Source: Candidatus Villigracilis vicinus (lineage in GTDB: Bacteria > Chloroflexota > Anaerolineae > Anaerolineales > Villigracilaceae). From it: a stretch of 64,000 bases of DNA. The translations under genes were made by a program, and so were the position numbers. Positions 9,933-18,247 of the stretch are shown piece after piece. Where the stretch lies: assembly GCA_016721315.1 (NCBI GenBank), contig JADKIL010000006.1:1-64000 (forward strand). The letters are read 5' to 3'. The stretch's first letter is position 1; each line of letters opens with the position of its first letter. A model generated the notes under the pieces. The model saw only the letters and a list, made by a program, of their open reading frames with translations. It was not told the DNA's origin and ran no database searches.

Positions 9933-12359
9933 ATGCTAGAATTTCAATTGAAAATGGACACCAATACCGCCCCACAGATCGAAGTCAATCAGCCCCACAG
10001 CATCTCTGTCCGGAGTCTGGTGGAGTTTGTCATGCAATCGGGAGATCTGTCCATGGGCGGATTTCAAAGGCGTGATCGCGCCCAACTTGGAACTCAAGGG
10101 CATAAACGCGTACAACGCTCCCGCCCCGAGGAGTACCATACTGAAGTAGAGGTCACCTGTCAGGTCGAAGATACCGAGCCGCCTTTAGTAGTGCGGGGGC
10201 GAATCGACGGCTTGTATGCAAGCCATGAACCGGTCATCATCGAAGAGATTAAAACAACTACGCTGAGTCTGGATCTTGTGCATGAAGATCACAATCCGCT
10301 CCATTGGGCACAAGCGCAATGCTATGCTTATATGTACGCCCGGCAACAGCAGTTAAGTGAGATCCGTATCCATCTGACCTACTATCAATTGGATAGCCAT
10401 GAAGAAAAAATCTTCGAGCGTCAATTTTCCTGGGAAGAATTGGAAAAGTTTTTCACCAATTTAATTACTCCTTATCTGAACTGGTTCAGGAAGGTTCAAG
10501 CGTGGCAAATCCGGCGCGACCGATCGATCGAACAGCTTGAATTTCCTTATGCAGAATACCGCCCGGGTCAACGGGATATGGCAGTCGCAGTTTACAAGAC
10601 CATTCGAGAGAAGGATCGCGCTTATATCCAGTCACCCACGGGCGTTGGGAAAACAATCGCAACTCTTTTCCCGTCCGTCAAGGCTCTTGGTCTTGGCTTG
10701 GCAGAAAAGATCTTCTACCTGACAGCCAAAACTTCAGGGCGCTTGGTGGCAGAAAAAGCACTGGATGATATGCGCCGGTCCAATCTTTATCTTCGAAGCG
10801 TGACACTGACCGCCAAAGAAAAGATCTGTTTCTGCCCACCGGTCAACTGCGACCCGGACGTATGTATCTTTGCCCGCGGGTATTTTGATAAAGTAAAGCT
10901 GGCACTGGAAGAACTTGACCAACATCAAGCCTTTACCCGCCCGGTCATTGAAGAGCTCGCCCGAAAGTATGAGATCTGCCCCTTTGAGTTCTCGCTGGAC
11001 CTGGCATTGTGGGTGGATTGCATTATTTGTGATTACAACTACGTTTTCGATCCACGTGTGTATCTTCATCGTTTTTTTGACGTAAACATTGATCCGTATA
11101 TCTTCCTGGTTGATGAGGCTCATAATCTTCCAGATCGAGCCAGAACCATGTATTCGGCAGAATTGGACAAAGAGGCAGTGCTACAGCTTCAACGCACATT
11201 GAAACCACATGTGCCCTCCCTGGCAAAACAGCTGGGCGAGATCAATAAGATCTTGCTGGAGAAACGCAAAGCGTGTGAAAAGGAAAGCAAGGAAGCGCTG
11301 ATCGAGCACGAGCTCCCCGAGGATCTACTCAAGGCGCTTCGAGAGTTTAGCCGCAAGGCAGAAGACTGGCTGGTCATGAATCAAACCGCCGAGTTCAGGC
11401 AAGAGCTTTTGGAATTTTATTTCCTATGCAGCAATTACCTCCGCACCGCCGAATATTTTGATACGTTCTATGTCTCTTATTTTGAACGGCGCGGGAAGTC
11501 TGACCTGAGAGCCAAATTATTCTGCCTGGACCCAGCTCCCATGCTGGCTTTACCGCTGGAGCGCAGTCAATCCACCATCTTTTTCTCGGCAACGCTGCTA
11601 CCCATGGATTATTTCATGAAGCTCCTGACGGGCATTGCTGACCACCCCAAGCGTATTTTTCAATCTCCCTTTCCGCAGGAAAATGTCTGTTTATTGATCC
11701 ATAACAAGATATCCACCAAATATGCGCAGCGAGCTAACTCCTACGATGCCATTGCTGAGACAATTGAAACCGTCCTCGGCACTCACACAGGAAATTATCT
11801 GGTGTATTTTCCATCCTATGTTTACCTAAATGAGGTGGTGGAGCGGCTAAAAGTAAAATTGCCTGAAAGACAGCTTCTCATTCAGGAACGAGGCATGACG
11901 GAAGAATCGCGCGACGCTTTCCTCTCGCGGTTTTCATCCGCTAATGAGGAAGTTCTGGTCGGGTTCGCTGTGATGGGTGGGGTCTTTGGTGAAGGGATCG
12001 ATCTGGTTGGAGAACGATTGATCGGGGTGATAGTAGTTGGCGTGGGTGTACCCCAATTAGGCTTGGAAAGAGATCTGATCAAAGAGTATTTTGATCGTGA
12101 CCTTGGCAGTGGCTATGCGTATGCCTACCAATATCCGGGCTTCAATCGGGTGTTGCAGGCAACCGGTCGCGTTATTCGCACGGACACAGACCAGGGAATT
12201 ATCGTATTGATCGATGAACGCTTTACTCATGCGAATTATCGCCACTTATTCCCCTTTCACTGGCGCGGCAATCAGGTCGTGAAAAATATTCACGAATTGA
12301 AGGATAAACTAACAAATTTCTGGGAGCAGATGTCGCCCGGCAGTAATGCCGACAGCTAA
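9933..12359 (+). CDS. XPD/DinG-like Fe-S DNA helicase with N-terminal PD-(D/E)XK nuclease domain
   Basis: 808 residues. Residues about 75-110 hold GRIDGLY and then EEIKTTT, the D...ExK core of a PD-(D/E)XK nuclease like those of RecB and Cas4. The helicase part has Walker A SPTGVGKT near residue 235 and a cysteine-rich insert (KICFCPPVNC, DPDVC, YEICPFE) that fits the 4Fe-4S domain of the XPD family. DEAH box VDEAHNLPDRAR lies near 392, and the C-terminal motifs are GEGIDLVGERL and QATGRVIRT. The family unwinds DNA 5' to 3' in repair. The fusion suggests coupled unwinding and cutting. A second ATG at 9954 is an equally likely start, since neither has a clear ribosome site. The gene appears to be monocistronic. 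Confidence 0.85.
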   Translation: MLEFQLKMDTNTAPQIEVNQPHSISVRSLVEFVMQSGDLSMGGFQRRDRAQLGTQGHKRVQRSRPEEYHTEVEVTCQVEDTEPPLVVRGRIDGLYASHEPVIIEEIKTTTLSLDLVHEDHNPLHWAQAQCYAYMYARQQQLSEIRIHLTYYQLDSHEEKIFERQFSWEELEKFFTNLITPYLNWFRKVQAWQIRRDRSIEQLEFPYAEYRPGQRDMAVAVYKTIREKDRAYIQSPTGVGKTIATLFPSVKALGLGLAEKIFYLTAKTSGRLVAEKALDDMRRSNLYLRSVTLTAKEKICFCPPVNCDPDVCIFARGYFDKVKLALEELDQHQAFTRPVIEELARKYEICPFEFSLDLALWVDCIICDYNYVFDPRVYLHRFFDVNIDPYIFLVDEAHNLPDRARTMYSAELDKEAVLQLQRTLKPHVPSLAKQLGEINKILLEKRKACEKESKEALIEHELPEDLLKALREFSRKAEDWLVMNQTAEFRQELLEFYFLCSNYLRTAEYFDTFYVSYFERRGKSDLRAKLFCLDPAPMLALPLERSQSTIFFSATLLPMDYFMKLLTGIADHPKRIFQSPFPQENVCLLIHNKISTKYAQRANSYDAIAETIETVLGTHTGNYLVYFPSYVYLNEVVERLKVKLPERQLLIQERGMTEESRDAFLSRFSSANEEVLVGFAVMGGVFGEGIDLVGERLIGVIVVGVGVPQLGLERDLIKEYFDRDLGSGYAYAYQYPGFNRVLQATGRVIRTDTDQGIIVLIDERFTHANYRHLFPFHWRGNQVVKNIHELKDKLTNFWEQMSPGSNADS

Positions 12360-12520
12360 GGAGGGCTTCTCCATTTTTAGTATGGACCGTATCAAGCACT
12401 TACGCCCACTAGATCGAGCACGGGGAGAATTTTTTATTTCTGCCGCCAATATTTCTAAAATATGCTGACTTATGGACTTTTTCCCGCACTAGTATGTCCA
12501 AAATCAAGACAATAACCTAC

Positions 12521-12922
12521 TCAATCGCGATAATAATCGCGCGCCTCCTGGGTCAACAAATAAAGAGCAGGGATGCCAACCAATAAACTTAAGAATGGCG
12601 CAGGGTTTCCAAAACCCAATGAGATGATTTTTATTATGAGCCACCCGGCTACAATTGCCGCGCCGGAATACAAACCAGCCAAGCGCCCCCACTCCCTCGC
12701 AGACCAGGTTCCAAACGCTGACGCTATAAATCCCACTCCCCCAAAAATCCATAAAATGCCAGGAAATATGTAACGACGAAGGTCTTGGATCCAAAATTCA
12801 GGTGCATCGCCGACATCAATGCCTTGTAGAAAATAGCTCCATCCATCCAAAGCGATGAAGACGCCCATAATTCCCGCCCAAAGGGCGAAAAGAGTGATCG
12901 GTAAAGGTCTTTTATTTTCCAT
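12521..12922 (-). CDS. Small membrane protein, unknown function
   Basis: 133 residues from the ATG at 12922, chosen because GGAG lies six bases upstream (an in-frame TTG at 12940 is possible). It has four hydrophobic segments: LPITLFALWAGIMGVFIAL, then IFPGILWIFGGVGFIASAF, then LYSGAAIVAGWLIIKIISL, then LSLLVGIPALYLL. The end is DYYRD. It lies between two plus-strand genes and has no evident partner. No family is assigned. Confidence 0.65.
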   Translation of the reverse strand: MENKRPLPITLFALWAGIMGVFIALDGWSYFLQGIDVGDAPEFWIQDLRRYIFPGILWIFGGVGFIASAFGTWSAREWGRLAGLYSGAAIVAGWLIIKIISLGFGNPAPFLSLLVGIPALYLLTQEARDYYRD

Positions 12923-13026
12923 GAGATTCTCCGTATTCAAGGTTATGAAAAGTCATTATCGCTGGACATGAAATAGAGCGCAATGACCCCAATAACCTAC
13001 CCGACACTCATGATAAAATCGCGCCT

Positions 13027-15150
13027 ATGACTCACGCAGAACTCATCGCATCTCAACTCCATGTAAAGCCTTCCCAAGTGGAAGCCACGATCAAGTTATT
13101 AGACGAAGGCAATACCGTTCCCTTTATTGCCCGCTACCGTAAAGAAACAACTAATTCACTGGACGATGAACAGATCCGCATCATTGCAGATGAGTTGACC
13201 CGTCTGCGCGGACTGGACGAACGCCGTACATCCATCCTGGCTTCGATCGAAGAGCAAGGCAAACTCACCGATGAACTTCGTGCAGCGATCAACGAAGCTC
13301 AAACCTTGACCGCGCTGGAAGACCTCTACGCACCTTATAAAAAGAAGCGCCGCACCCGCGCCATGGCTGCCCGCGAAAAAGGACTTGAGCCTTTGGCAGA
13401 TTTGATCCTAAAACAAGGCAGCGGAACTCCTGAAAAATTGGCAGCAAAGTTCCTAAATGAACAAGTATCCAGCATTGAAGAAGCCCTGCAAGGCGCACGC
13501 GATATTGTCGCCGAAACCATCAACGAAAATGCAAATGTCCGCACCGTTTTGCGCGAAAAGGCGCTCAAATTCTCTACCGTGTATTCCAAAAAAATCGAAG
13601 ATTCTGTAGACGAAAAACGGATCTATGAGAGTTATTATGAATTCACTTCACGGGTAGACCGCCTCCTCCCACACCAGATCCTTGCGATCACCCGCGGCGA
13701 AAAAGAAGGTATCCTGCGCGTACGAGTAGACATCCCCGAACGGGACTGGCTGGATGCGATCCAATCAGAATATGAGCAGGATATTATCAGCCCATTTTCA
13801 GATCAACTTGCACTTGCCATTCAAGACTCCGCCGAGCGACTGCTCCTGCCTGCCATTGAACGCGACGTGCGCCGCGAAAAAGGCGACAGCGCCGATAATC
13901 ACGCCATTCAGGTCTTCGCGTCCAACTTGAGGGCATTGCTTAGCCAGCCGCCGCTTGCCAATCACGTAGTACTGGGCATAGACCCTGGTATTCGCACCGG
14001 CTGTAAAGTGGCAGTGGTAGATGCTACCGGCAAACTGCTCGACACCGGCACAATTTACCCACATGAACCAAAGAATGACTGGCAGGGCGCCATCAACACC
14101 CTGCAAGATATGATCAACCGCCATAAAGTTACCCTCATCACCATTGGTAACGGAACCGCTTCACGTGAGACCGAGAAATTAGTCTCAGAGCTGACACGCT
14201 CAAAGTCGCAGACCAAGTATCTGATCGTGAATGAGGCGGGAGCGTCCGTCTACTCAGCGTCAGCGCTTGCCCGTACAGAATTCCCCAACCTCGATGTATC
14301 CATTCGCGGAGCAGTATCGATTGCCCGCCGCGCCCAAGACCCACTGGCAGAATTGGTAAAGATCGACCCCAAATCCATTGGTGTGGGCATGTATCAGCAC
14401 GACGTAGATCAAAGCGCATTAACGCATGCTCTCGATGGCGTAGTGGAAAGTGTCGTCAATCATGTTGGTGTGGACGTCAACACAGCCAGCCCCGCCTTGC
14501 TCACACATGTTGTAGGCATTGGTCCAAAACTCGCCGAAAACATCGTCTCACATCGTGACGCCAACGGACCCTTCACGTCCCGAGCCGCGCTTCGCAAAGT
14601 AAGCGGGCTTGGACCCAAAGCATTTGAACAAGCAGCCGGTTTCATGAGGATTCGAGACGGAGTCAACCCGCTGGACGAAACAGCGATACACCCCGAATCT
14701 TACACACTGGCAGAATCCATTCTCGCTCGCGCCGGGCTGAAAGTTGATTCGCCCCTTCAGGAAAAAATCCACGCTGTAGAAGTTCTCCTCCAAAAAACCA
14801 ATGTCGAAGCCCTCGCAAAAGAATTGAAGTGCGGCGTCCCCACGTTACAAGACATACTCGAACAGCTGGTGCGCCCCGGGAGAGACCCGCGTACCGACAC
14901 CCCCACTCCGATCCTCCGCTCAGACGTGCTCAAAGCTGAAGATCTTTTGGTTGGCATGCAAGTCAAAGGGACAGTTCGCAATGTGGTGGACTTTGGCGCA
15001 TTTATAGATATCGGTGTCAAGCAAGATGGGCTCCTGCATCGCACACAGATTCCTCACGGCACGGTGCTGAAGGTAGGCGACATCCTGGATCTGGAAATCC
15101 AAAAAGTAGACCTCGAACGCGGTCGTATCGGGCTAGGTTGGGCGCCGTAG
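13027..15150 (+). CDS. tex: Tex family transcription accessory / RNA-binding protein
   Basis: 707 residues, close to the usual Tex length. The order is an N-terminal helical Tex region (VPFIARYRKETTNSLDDEQ), a YqgF/RuvC-like domain starting near residue 316 (GIDPGIRTGCKVAVVD), and helix-hairpin-helix repeats near 490-560 (ALLTHVVGIGPKLAENIV, LRKVSGLGPKAFEQ). A C-terminal S1 RNA-binding domain begins near 642 (GTVRNVVDFGAFIDIG). Tex binds nucleic acid and affects transcription in several bacteria; its exact role is unsettled. ATG at 13027 gives the expected MTHAELIASQL start. It is followed by a tRNA gene with its own promoter. Confidence 0.93.
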   Translation: MTHAELIASQLHVKPSQVEATIKLLDEGNTVPFIARYRKETTNSLDDEQIRIIADELTRLRGLDERRTSILASIEEQGKLTDELRAAINEAQTLTALEDLYAPYKKKRRTRAMAAREKGLEPLADLILKQGSGTPEKLAAKFLNEQVSSIEEALQGARDIVAETINENANVRTVLREKALKFSTVYSKKIEDSVDEKRIYESYYEFTSRVDRLLPHQILAITRGEKEGILRVRVDIPERDWLDAIQSEYEQDIISPFSDQLALAIQDSAERLLLPAIERDVRREKGDSADNHAIQVFASNLRALLSQPPLANHVVLGIDPGIRTGCKVAVVDATGKLLDTGTIYPHEPKNDWQGAINTLQDMINRHKVTLITIGNGTASRETEKLVSELTRSKSQTKYLIVNEAGASVYSASALARTEFPNLDVSIRGAVSIARRAQDPLAELVKIDPKSIGVGMYQHDVDQSALTHALDGVVESVVNHVGVDVNTASPALLTHVVGIGPKLAENIVSHRDANGPFTSRAALRKVSGLGPKAFEQAAGFMRIRDGVNPLDETAIHPESYTLAESILARAGLKVDSPLQEKIHAVEVLLQKTNVEALAKELKCGVPTLQDILEQLVRPGRDPRTDTPTPILRSDVLKAEDLLVGMQVKGTVRNVVDFGAFIDIGVKQDGLLHRTQIPHGTVLKVGDILDLEIQKVDLERGRIGLGWAP

Positions 15151-15181
15151 CCGAGGTGTACATTTTCGGAGCAGCCTTCGT

Positions 15182-15210
15182 TTGGCTTCAACAAGGAGTT
15201 ATAGTAAAAT
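15182..15210 (+). promoter_or_regulatory. Likely sigma-70 promoter of tRNA-Leu
   Basis: TTGGCT at 15182-15187 and TAAAAT at 15205-15210 with a 17-base spacer. Transcription would begin about 4 bases before the mature tRNA end at 15221. Confidence 0.45.
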
Positions 15211-15220
15211 AAACCCCGCC

Positions 15221-15304
15221 GGGGCGATGGCGGAATCGGCAGACGCAACAGACTTAAAATCTGTCGTTGGTAACAACGTGAGGGTTCGACCCCCTCTCGC
15301 CCCA
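15221..15304 (+). tRNA. tRNA-Leu (anticodon UAA)
   Basis: An 84-nt class II tRNA. The acceptor stem GGGGCGA pairs with TCGCCCC and the discriminator base is A. The anticodon stem CAGA.../...TCTG encloses CTTAAAA, giving anticodon TAA. A long variable arm (CGTTGGTAACAACG) and T arm (AGGGTTCGACCCCCT) follow. The CCA tail is not encoded. Confidence 0.95.
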
Positions 15305-15310
15305 CTCCAC

Positions 15311-15347
15311 CGTCATTGCAACACTGGTACAGTCCGTTGCAATGACG
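15311..15347. repeat. 12-bp inverted repeat after tRNA-Leu
   Basis: CGTCATTGCAAC and GTTGCAATGACG enclose a 13-base loop. The weak following tract (TTCGCATCT) makes it a poor terminator. The CGTCATTGC core resembles dispersed intergenic REP-like repeats. Confidence 0.55.
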
Positions 15348-15369
15348 TTCGCATCTATAAAGGCAAACC

Positions 15370-16521
15370 ATGTTCTTTACACGACAACAGTTGGAAGAGA
15401 ACGAAGATCGCAGCCTTGCGCCCTATGGAATGCGCAGCAGGGACACAAAAGGACGCGCCTATCTGGACGCGGAACCCGAGTATCGCACCTCGTTTCAACG
15501 CGACCGTGACCGCATCCTGCACACAACCGCATTTCGCCGCCTCGAATACAAAACCCAGGTTTTTATCAACTTTGAAGGTGATCACTTCCGCACCCGCCTT
15601 ACACACACCCTTGAAGTTGCCCAGATCGGGCGGACGCTCGCCCGCGCCCTCGGCGGAAATGAAGACCTCGTGGAAGCGATTTGTCTGGCACACGACCTGG
15701 GACACTCCCCATTTGGTCATTCTGGCGAAGTAGCATTAGCCCGCCTCATGAAAGACTTTGGCGGTTTCGACCATAACAAACAATCCCTGCGCATCGTAAC
15801 AGAACTCGAACAGCGCTACCCGGAATTCCCCGGGTTGAATCTCAGCTGGGAAGTGCGCGAAGGAATGGTGAAGCACGAATCGGAATACGATATTTCTGAC
15901 GCGCGTGATTTCAGCCCCGATCTACGCGGCAATCTCGAAACACAGATCGCCAATGTAGCCGACGAACTTGCCTACACCACACACGATCTGGATGACGGAC
16001 TCCGCTCAGGAATGATCAACCCGCAAATCCTGGAAGGGGCAGCGCTCTGGGAGATCCTGCGAGAGACCTATAATTGGCGCGGAATGATCCTAAGCGATAT
16101 GGAACGGCACCGCATGATCCGTCACCTGGTCGGATTACTGGTAACGGATATGGTCAAAGGAACAGATACGCGCCTGAAGGAAAGCAAGGTCAACTCCTTT
16201 ACAGATATTCAAAAACTAAAACATAATGTTGTCGGGTACACAGAAGAAATGCAAAGGCGCAACCGCGAACTAAAAGACCTGCTTTATAAGAAACTATACA
16301 GACATTATCGTGTCGTCCGTATGCAGGTTAAAGCCGAGCGCATCATTTCCGATCTATTCACCGCTTATCATGCCGAACCGGCAACACTGCCCGACCATGT
16401 CCAATTCTTCATCGAAAAGCGCGGACTGGAACGCACCATTTGCGACCATATTGCCGGGATGACCGATCGATACGCCATCGAAGAACATCAAAAAATGTTC
16501 AACCCCACCGAGAAACCGTAA
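15370..16521 (+). CDS. dgt: dGTP triphosphohydrolase-like HD-domain protein
   Basis: 383 residues with an HD metal-binding domain. RLTHTLEVAQIGRTLARAL carries His79, and CLAHDLGHSPFGHSGE carries the His108-Asp109 pair. A further metal-ligand region is IANVADELAYTTHDLDDGL. The N-terminal SRDTKGRAYLDAEPEYRTSF and FRRLEYKTQVF are typical of the dGTPase family, which removes triphosphate from deoxynucleotides and so adjusts dNTP pools. The length matches the shorter, DgtB-like branch, whose substrate range can be broader than dGTP. It lies downstream of tRNA-Leu, with greA 90 bases beyond. Confidence 0.9.
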   Translation: MFFTRQQLEENEDRSLAPYGMRSRDTKGRAYLDAEPEYRTSFQRDRDRILHTTAFRRLEYKTQVFINFEGDHFRTRLTHTLEVAQIGRTLARALGGNEDLVEAICLAHDLGHSPFGHSGEVALARLMKDFGGFDHNKQSLRIVTELEQRYPEFPGLNLSWEVREGMVKHESEYDISDARDFSPDLRGNLETQIANVADELAYTTHDLDDGLRSGMINPQILEGAALWEILRETYNWRGMILSDMERHRMIRHLVGLLVTDMVKGTDTRLKESKVNSFTDIQKLKHNVVGYTEEMQRRNRELKDLLYKKLYRHYRVVRMQVKAERIISDLFTAYHAEPATLPDHVQFFIEKRGLERTICDHIAGMTDRYAIEEHQKMFNPTEKP

Positions 16522-16611
16522 TTAACTTTTGTTTCAACAGGGGGCATAAGAAAGTCTTTCAAAGCCCCCATCAACTCATTAAATTTCTGTCAACTCAGGA
16601 AAGGAGAAAAC

Positions 16612-17073
16612 ATGACTCAACCCAACTATCTTACTCCCGAGGGCGAAGCCAAATTAATAGCTGAGCTCGAAGAACTAAAAGGACCGCGCCGCGATGAACT
16701 GGCTCAACGGCTGCGCTCTGCCATTCAAATGGGCGACCTCTCTGAAAATGCCGATTACCACAAGGCGAAGGAAGACCAGGGCTTCCTCGAAGGTCGCATC
16801 CAGGAGATCGAAGCCATTCTGCGAAACTCCGTTCTCATCGAAAAACAGACTTCAGATGTGATCTCTATCGGCTCTCATGTCACCATCCAAGAGGAAGATT
16901 TCGACCCGGAGACCTACCACATCGTCGGTCCCACCGAAGCCGACCCGCGCAAAGGCAGGATCTCCCACGAATCCCCCATTGGCATAGCGCTGATGAATAA
17001 AAAAGTGGGTCAAGTTGCCGAAGCACAAACCCCCGGCGGCAAGATCAAGTTCAAGATCATCAAAGTGGAATAG
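16612..17073 (+). CDS. greA: Transcription elongation factor GreA
   Basis: 153 residues, the usual size. The N-terminal coiled coil (YLTPEGEAKLIAELEELKG to the GDLSENADYHKAKEDQGFLEGRI region) has the conserved acidic tip DLSEN that reaches the RNA polymerase active site and triggers cleavage of backtracked RNA. The C-terminal FKBP-like domain ends GGKIKFKIIKVE. AAAGGAG lies before the ATG at 16612. A strong terminator follows at once. Confidence 0.96.
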   Translation: MTQPNYLTPEGEAKLIAELEELKGPRRDELAQRLRSAIQMGDLSENADYHKAKEDQGFLEGRIQEIEAILRNSVLIEKQTSDVISIGSHVTIQEEDFDPETYHIVGPTEADPRKGRISHESPIGIALMNKKVGQVAEAQTPGGKIKFKIIKVE

Positions 17074-17080
17074 GCAACAA

Positions 17081-17108
17081 AAAAGCCCGCTCAGTTGAGC
17101 GGGCTTTT
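17081..17108. terminator. Bidirectional terminator after greA
   Basis: AAAAGCCCGCTC, loop AGTT, GAGCGGGCTTTT. The A/T flanks let it act on both greA and the convergent gene ending at 17117. Confidence 0.9.
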
Positions 17109-17116
17109 GATTTCTT

Positions 17117-18115
17117 TTATCCCTGGCGGGGCCAGATCGCCAATTCCAGTGTTACACGTTCAAAGTAGCTATTATCGGGCAAAGGTCCCTTACCATATTC
17201 AATGTCAACGATGGTTGCAAGCAATTGGAGCGTGGCGGTTTCAAGCAACACCTGCGCCTGGGGTTCCACCACAACCAACTCACCTTTAGGCTCGAGTCGT
17301 GAACGAATGCCCGGGTCGGCAAAGGCATGACGTGACATCAACACCTTCGTTGCCGTCTTGATATCATTCTTATCGAACAACCAGACTTCCAGCGCCGTAA
17401 CCTTCTTCGGCTCACCCACGCCGATGATCTCAGAAACACCCACGCCGTACTCACCTAAAAACTCACCGGCACCGGTATCAATGCTGAATGATTCGTCATA
17501 CAGATCATCGCCCAACACGTACGTCGTCATGGTCTGCGTAATGGGCGGAGCCAGCCCCATATCCTCAAAATTCGTTTTGGCGGCAGAACGGCTGATCTCA
17601 GACGCCTGCATAACAGCCGTCACCTCTCCAGAGCCGCGCTTACCAAACAAACGGAAGAGGTACAAACCGCCAGCAGCCGCGACGCCCAACACAAGAATAA
17701 CGCCAATGCCGATCAAAGCAGTTCGCAATAATGAAGAGTTTGTAGCAGGCTCAGTCACCGGCTGACCACCACCAGACGAAAGGATATCTGTGATCAACTG
17801 ACCATACGCCTGAATGACCGCCGGGTCTTGATCGCCTGGGTTATTCTGAATATTCGTATATGCGTTTTGAGCCGCTACACCAAGTCCCTGCCAACGCTGC
17901 ACGGCAAGATTTGGATTCTGGTTGATTCGGAAGGAATCGATCGCCATGCGCAGGTAATCTTCCTGTAAATCTGCGCGCAAATAAAACGGCGTGGCGTCTT
18001 TGAATTCCACAGGCGCAATCACCCAACCAATCAACAAGCCCAACACCAAGCCCCCAATAAAAAGGGCGATCGGCAGAATGGGTAGTTTTTTCAAAAATGC
18101 AACGACAAATTGCAT
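17117..18115 (-). CDS. Membrane protein of unknown function
   Basis: 332 residues with an N-terminal membrane helix (LPIALFIGGLVLGLLIGWV) and a second helix near residues 135-155 (ALIGIGVILVLGVAAAGGLYL). Between them lies a helical region with AIDSFRINQNPNLAVQRW. The C-terminal half (about 190-332) reads as a beta-rich domain: TTYVLGDDLYDESFSIDT, then a stretch with VTALEVWLFDKNDI, then ERVTLELAIW. No known family is assigned. The layout suggests a scaffold or sensor on the membrane. It converges with greA. Confidence 0.75.
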   Translation of the reverse strand: MQFVVAFLKKLPILPIALFIGGLVLGLLIGWVIAPVEFKDATPFYLRADLQEDYLRMAIDSFRINQNPNLAVQRWQGLGVAAQNAYTNIQNNPGDQDPAVIQAYGQLITDILSSGGGQPVTEPATNSSLLRTALIGIGVILVLGVAAAGGLYLFRLFGKRGSGEVTAVMQASEISRSAAKTNFEDMGLAPPITQTMTTYVLGDDLYDESFSIDTGAGEFLGEYGVGVSEIIGVGEPKKVTALEVWLFDKNDIKTATKVLMSRHAFADPGIRSRLEPKGELVVVEPQAQVLLETATLQLLATIVDIEYGKGPLPDNSYFERVTLELAIWPRQG

Positions 18116-18247
18116 ATCAAACTCCTTCTTTAAGATGCGTTGGCTTGATTATACAACGTAAATACAGCCCTCTGCATGGCAGAATGATTGCCCGATGAAA
18201 CGAATCGATTCAGACTGGATCGCTGCTTGGTCTAACAACCCGGAATA

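Noticed and set aside
15182..15733. Long plus-strand open frame across tRNA-Leu
   Set aside because: It runs through the tRNA and out of frame over the dGTPase-like gene. The overlapping features are far better supported.
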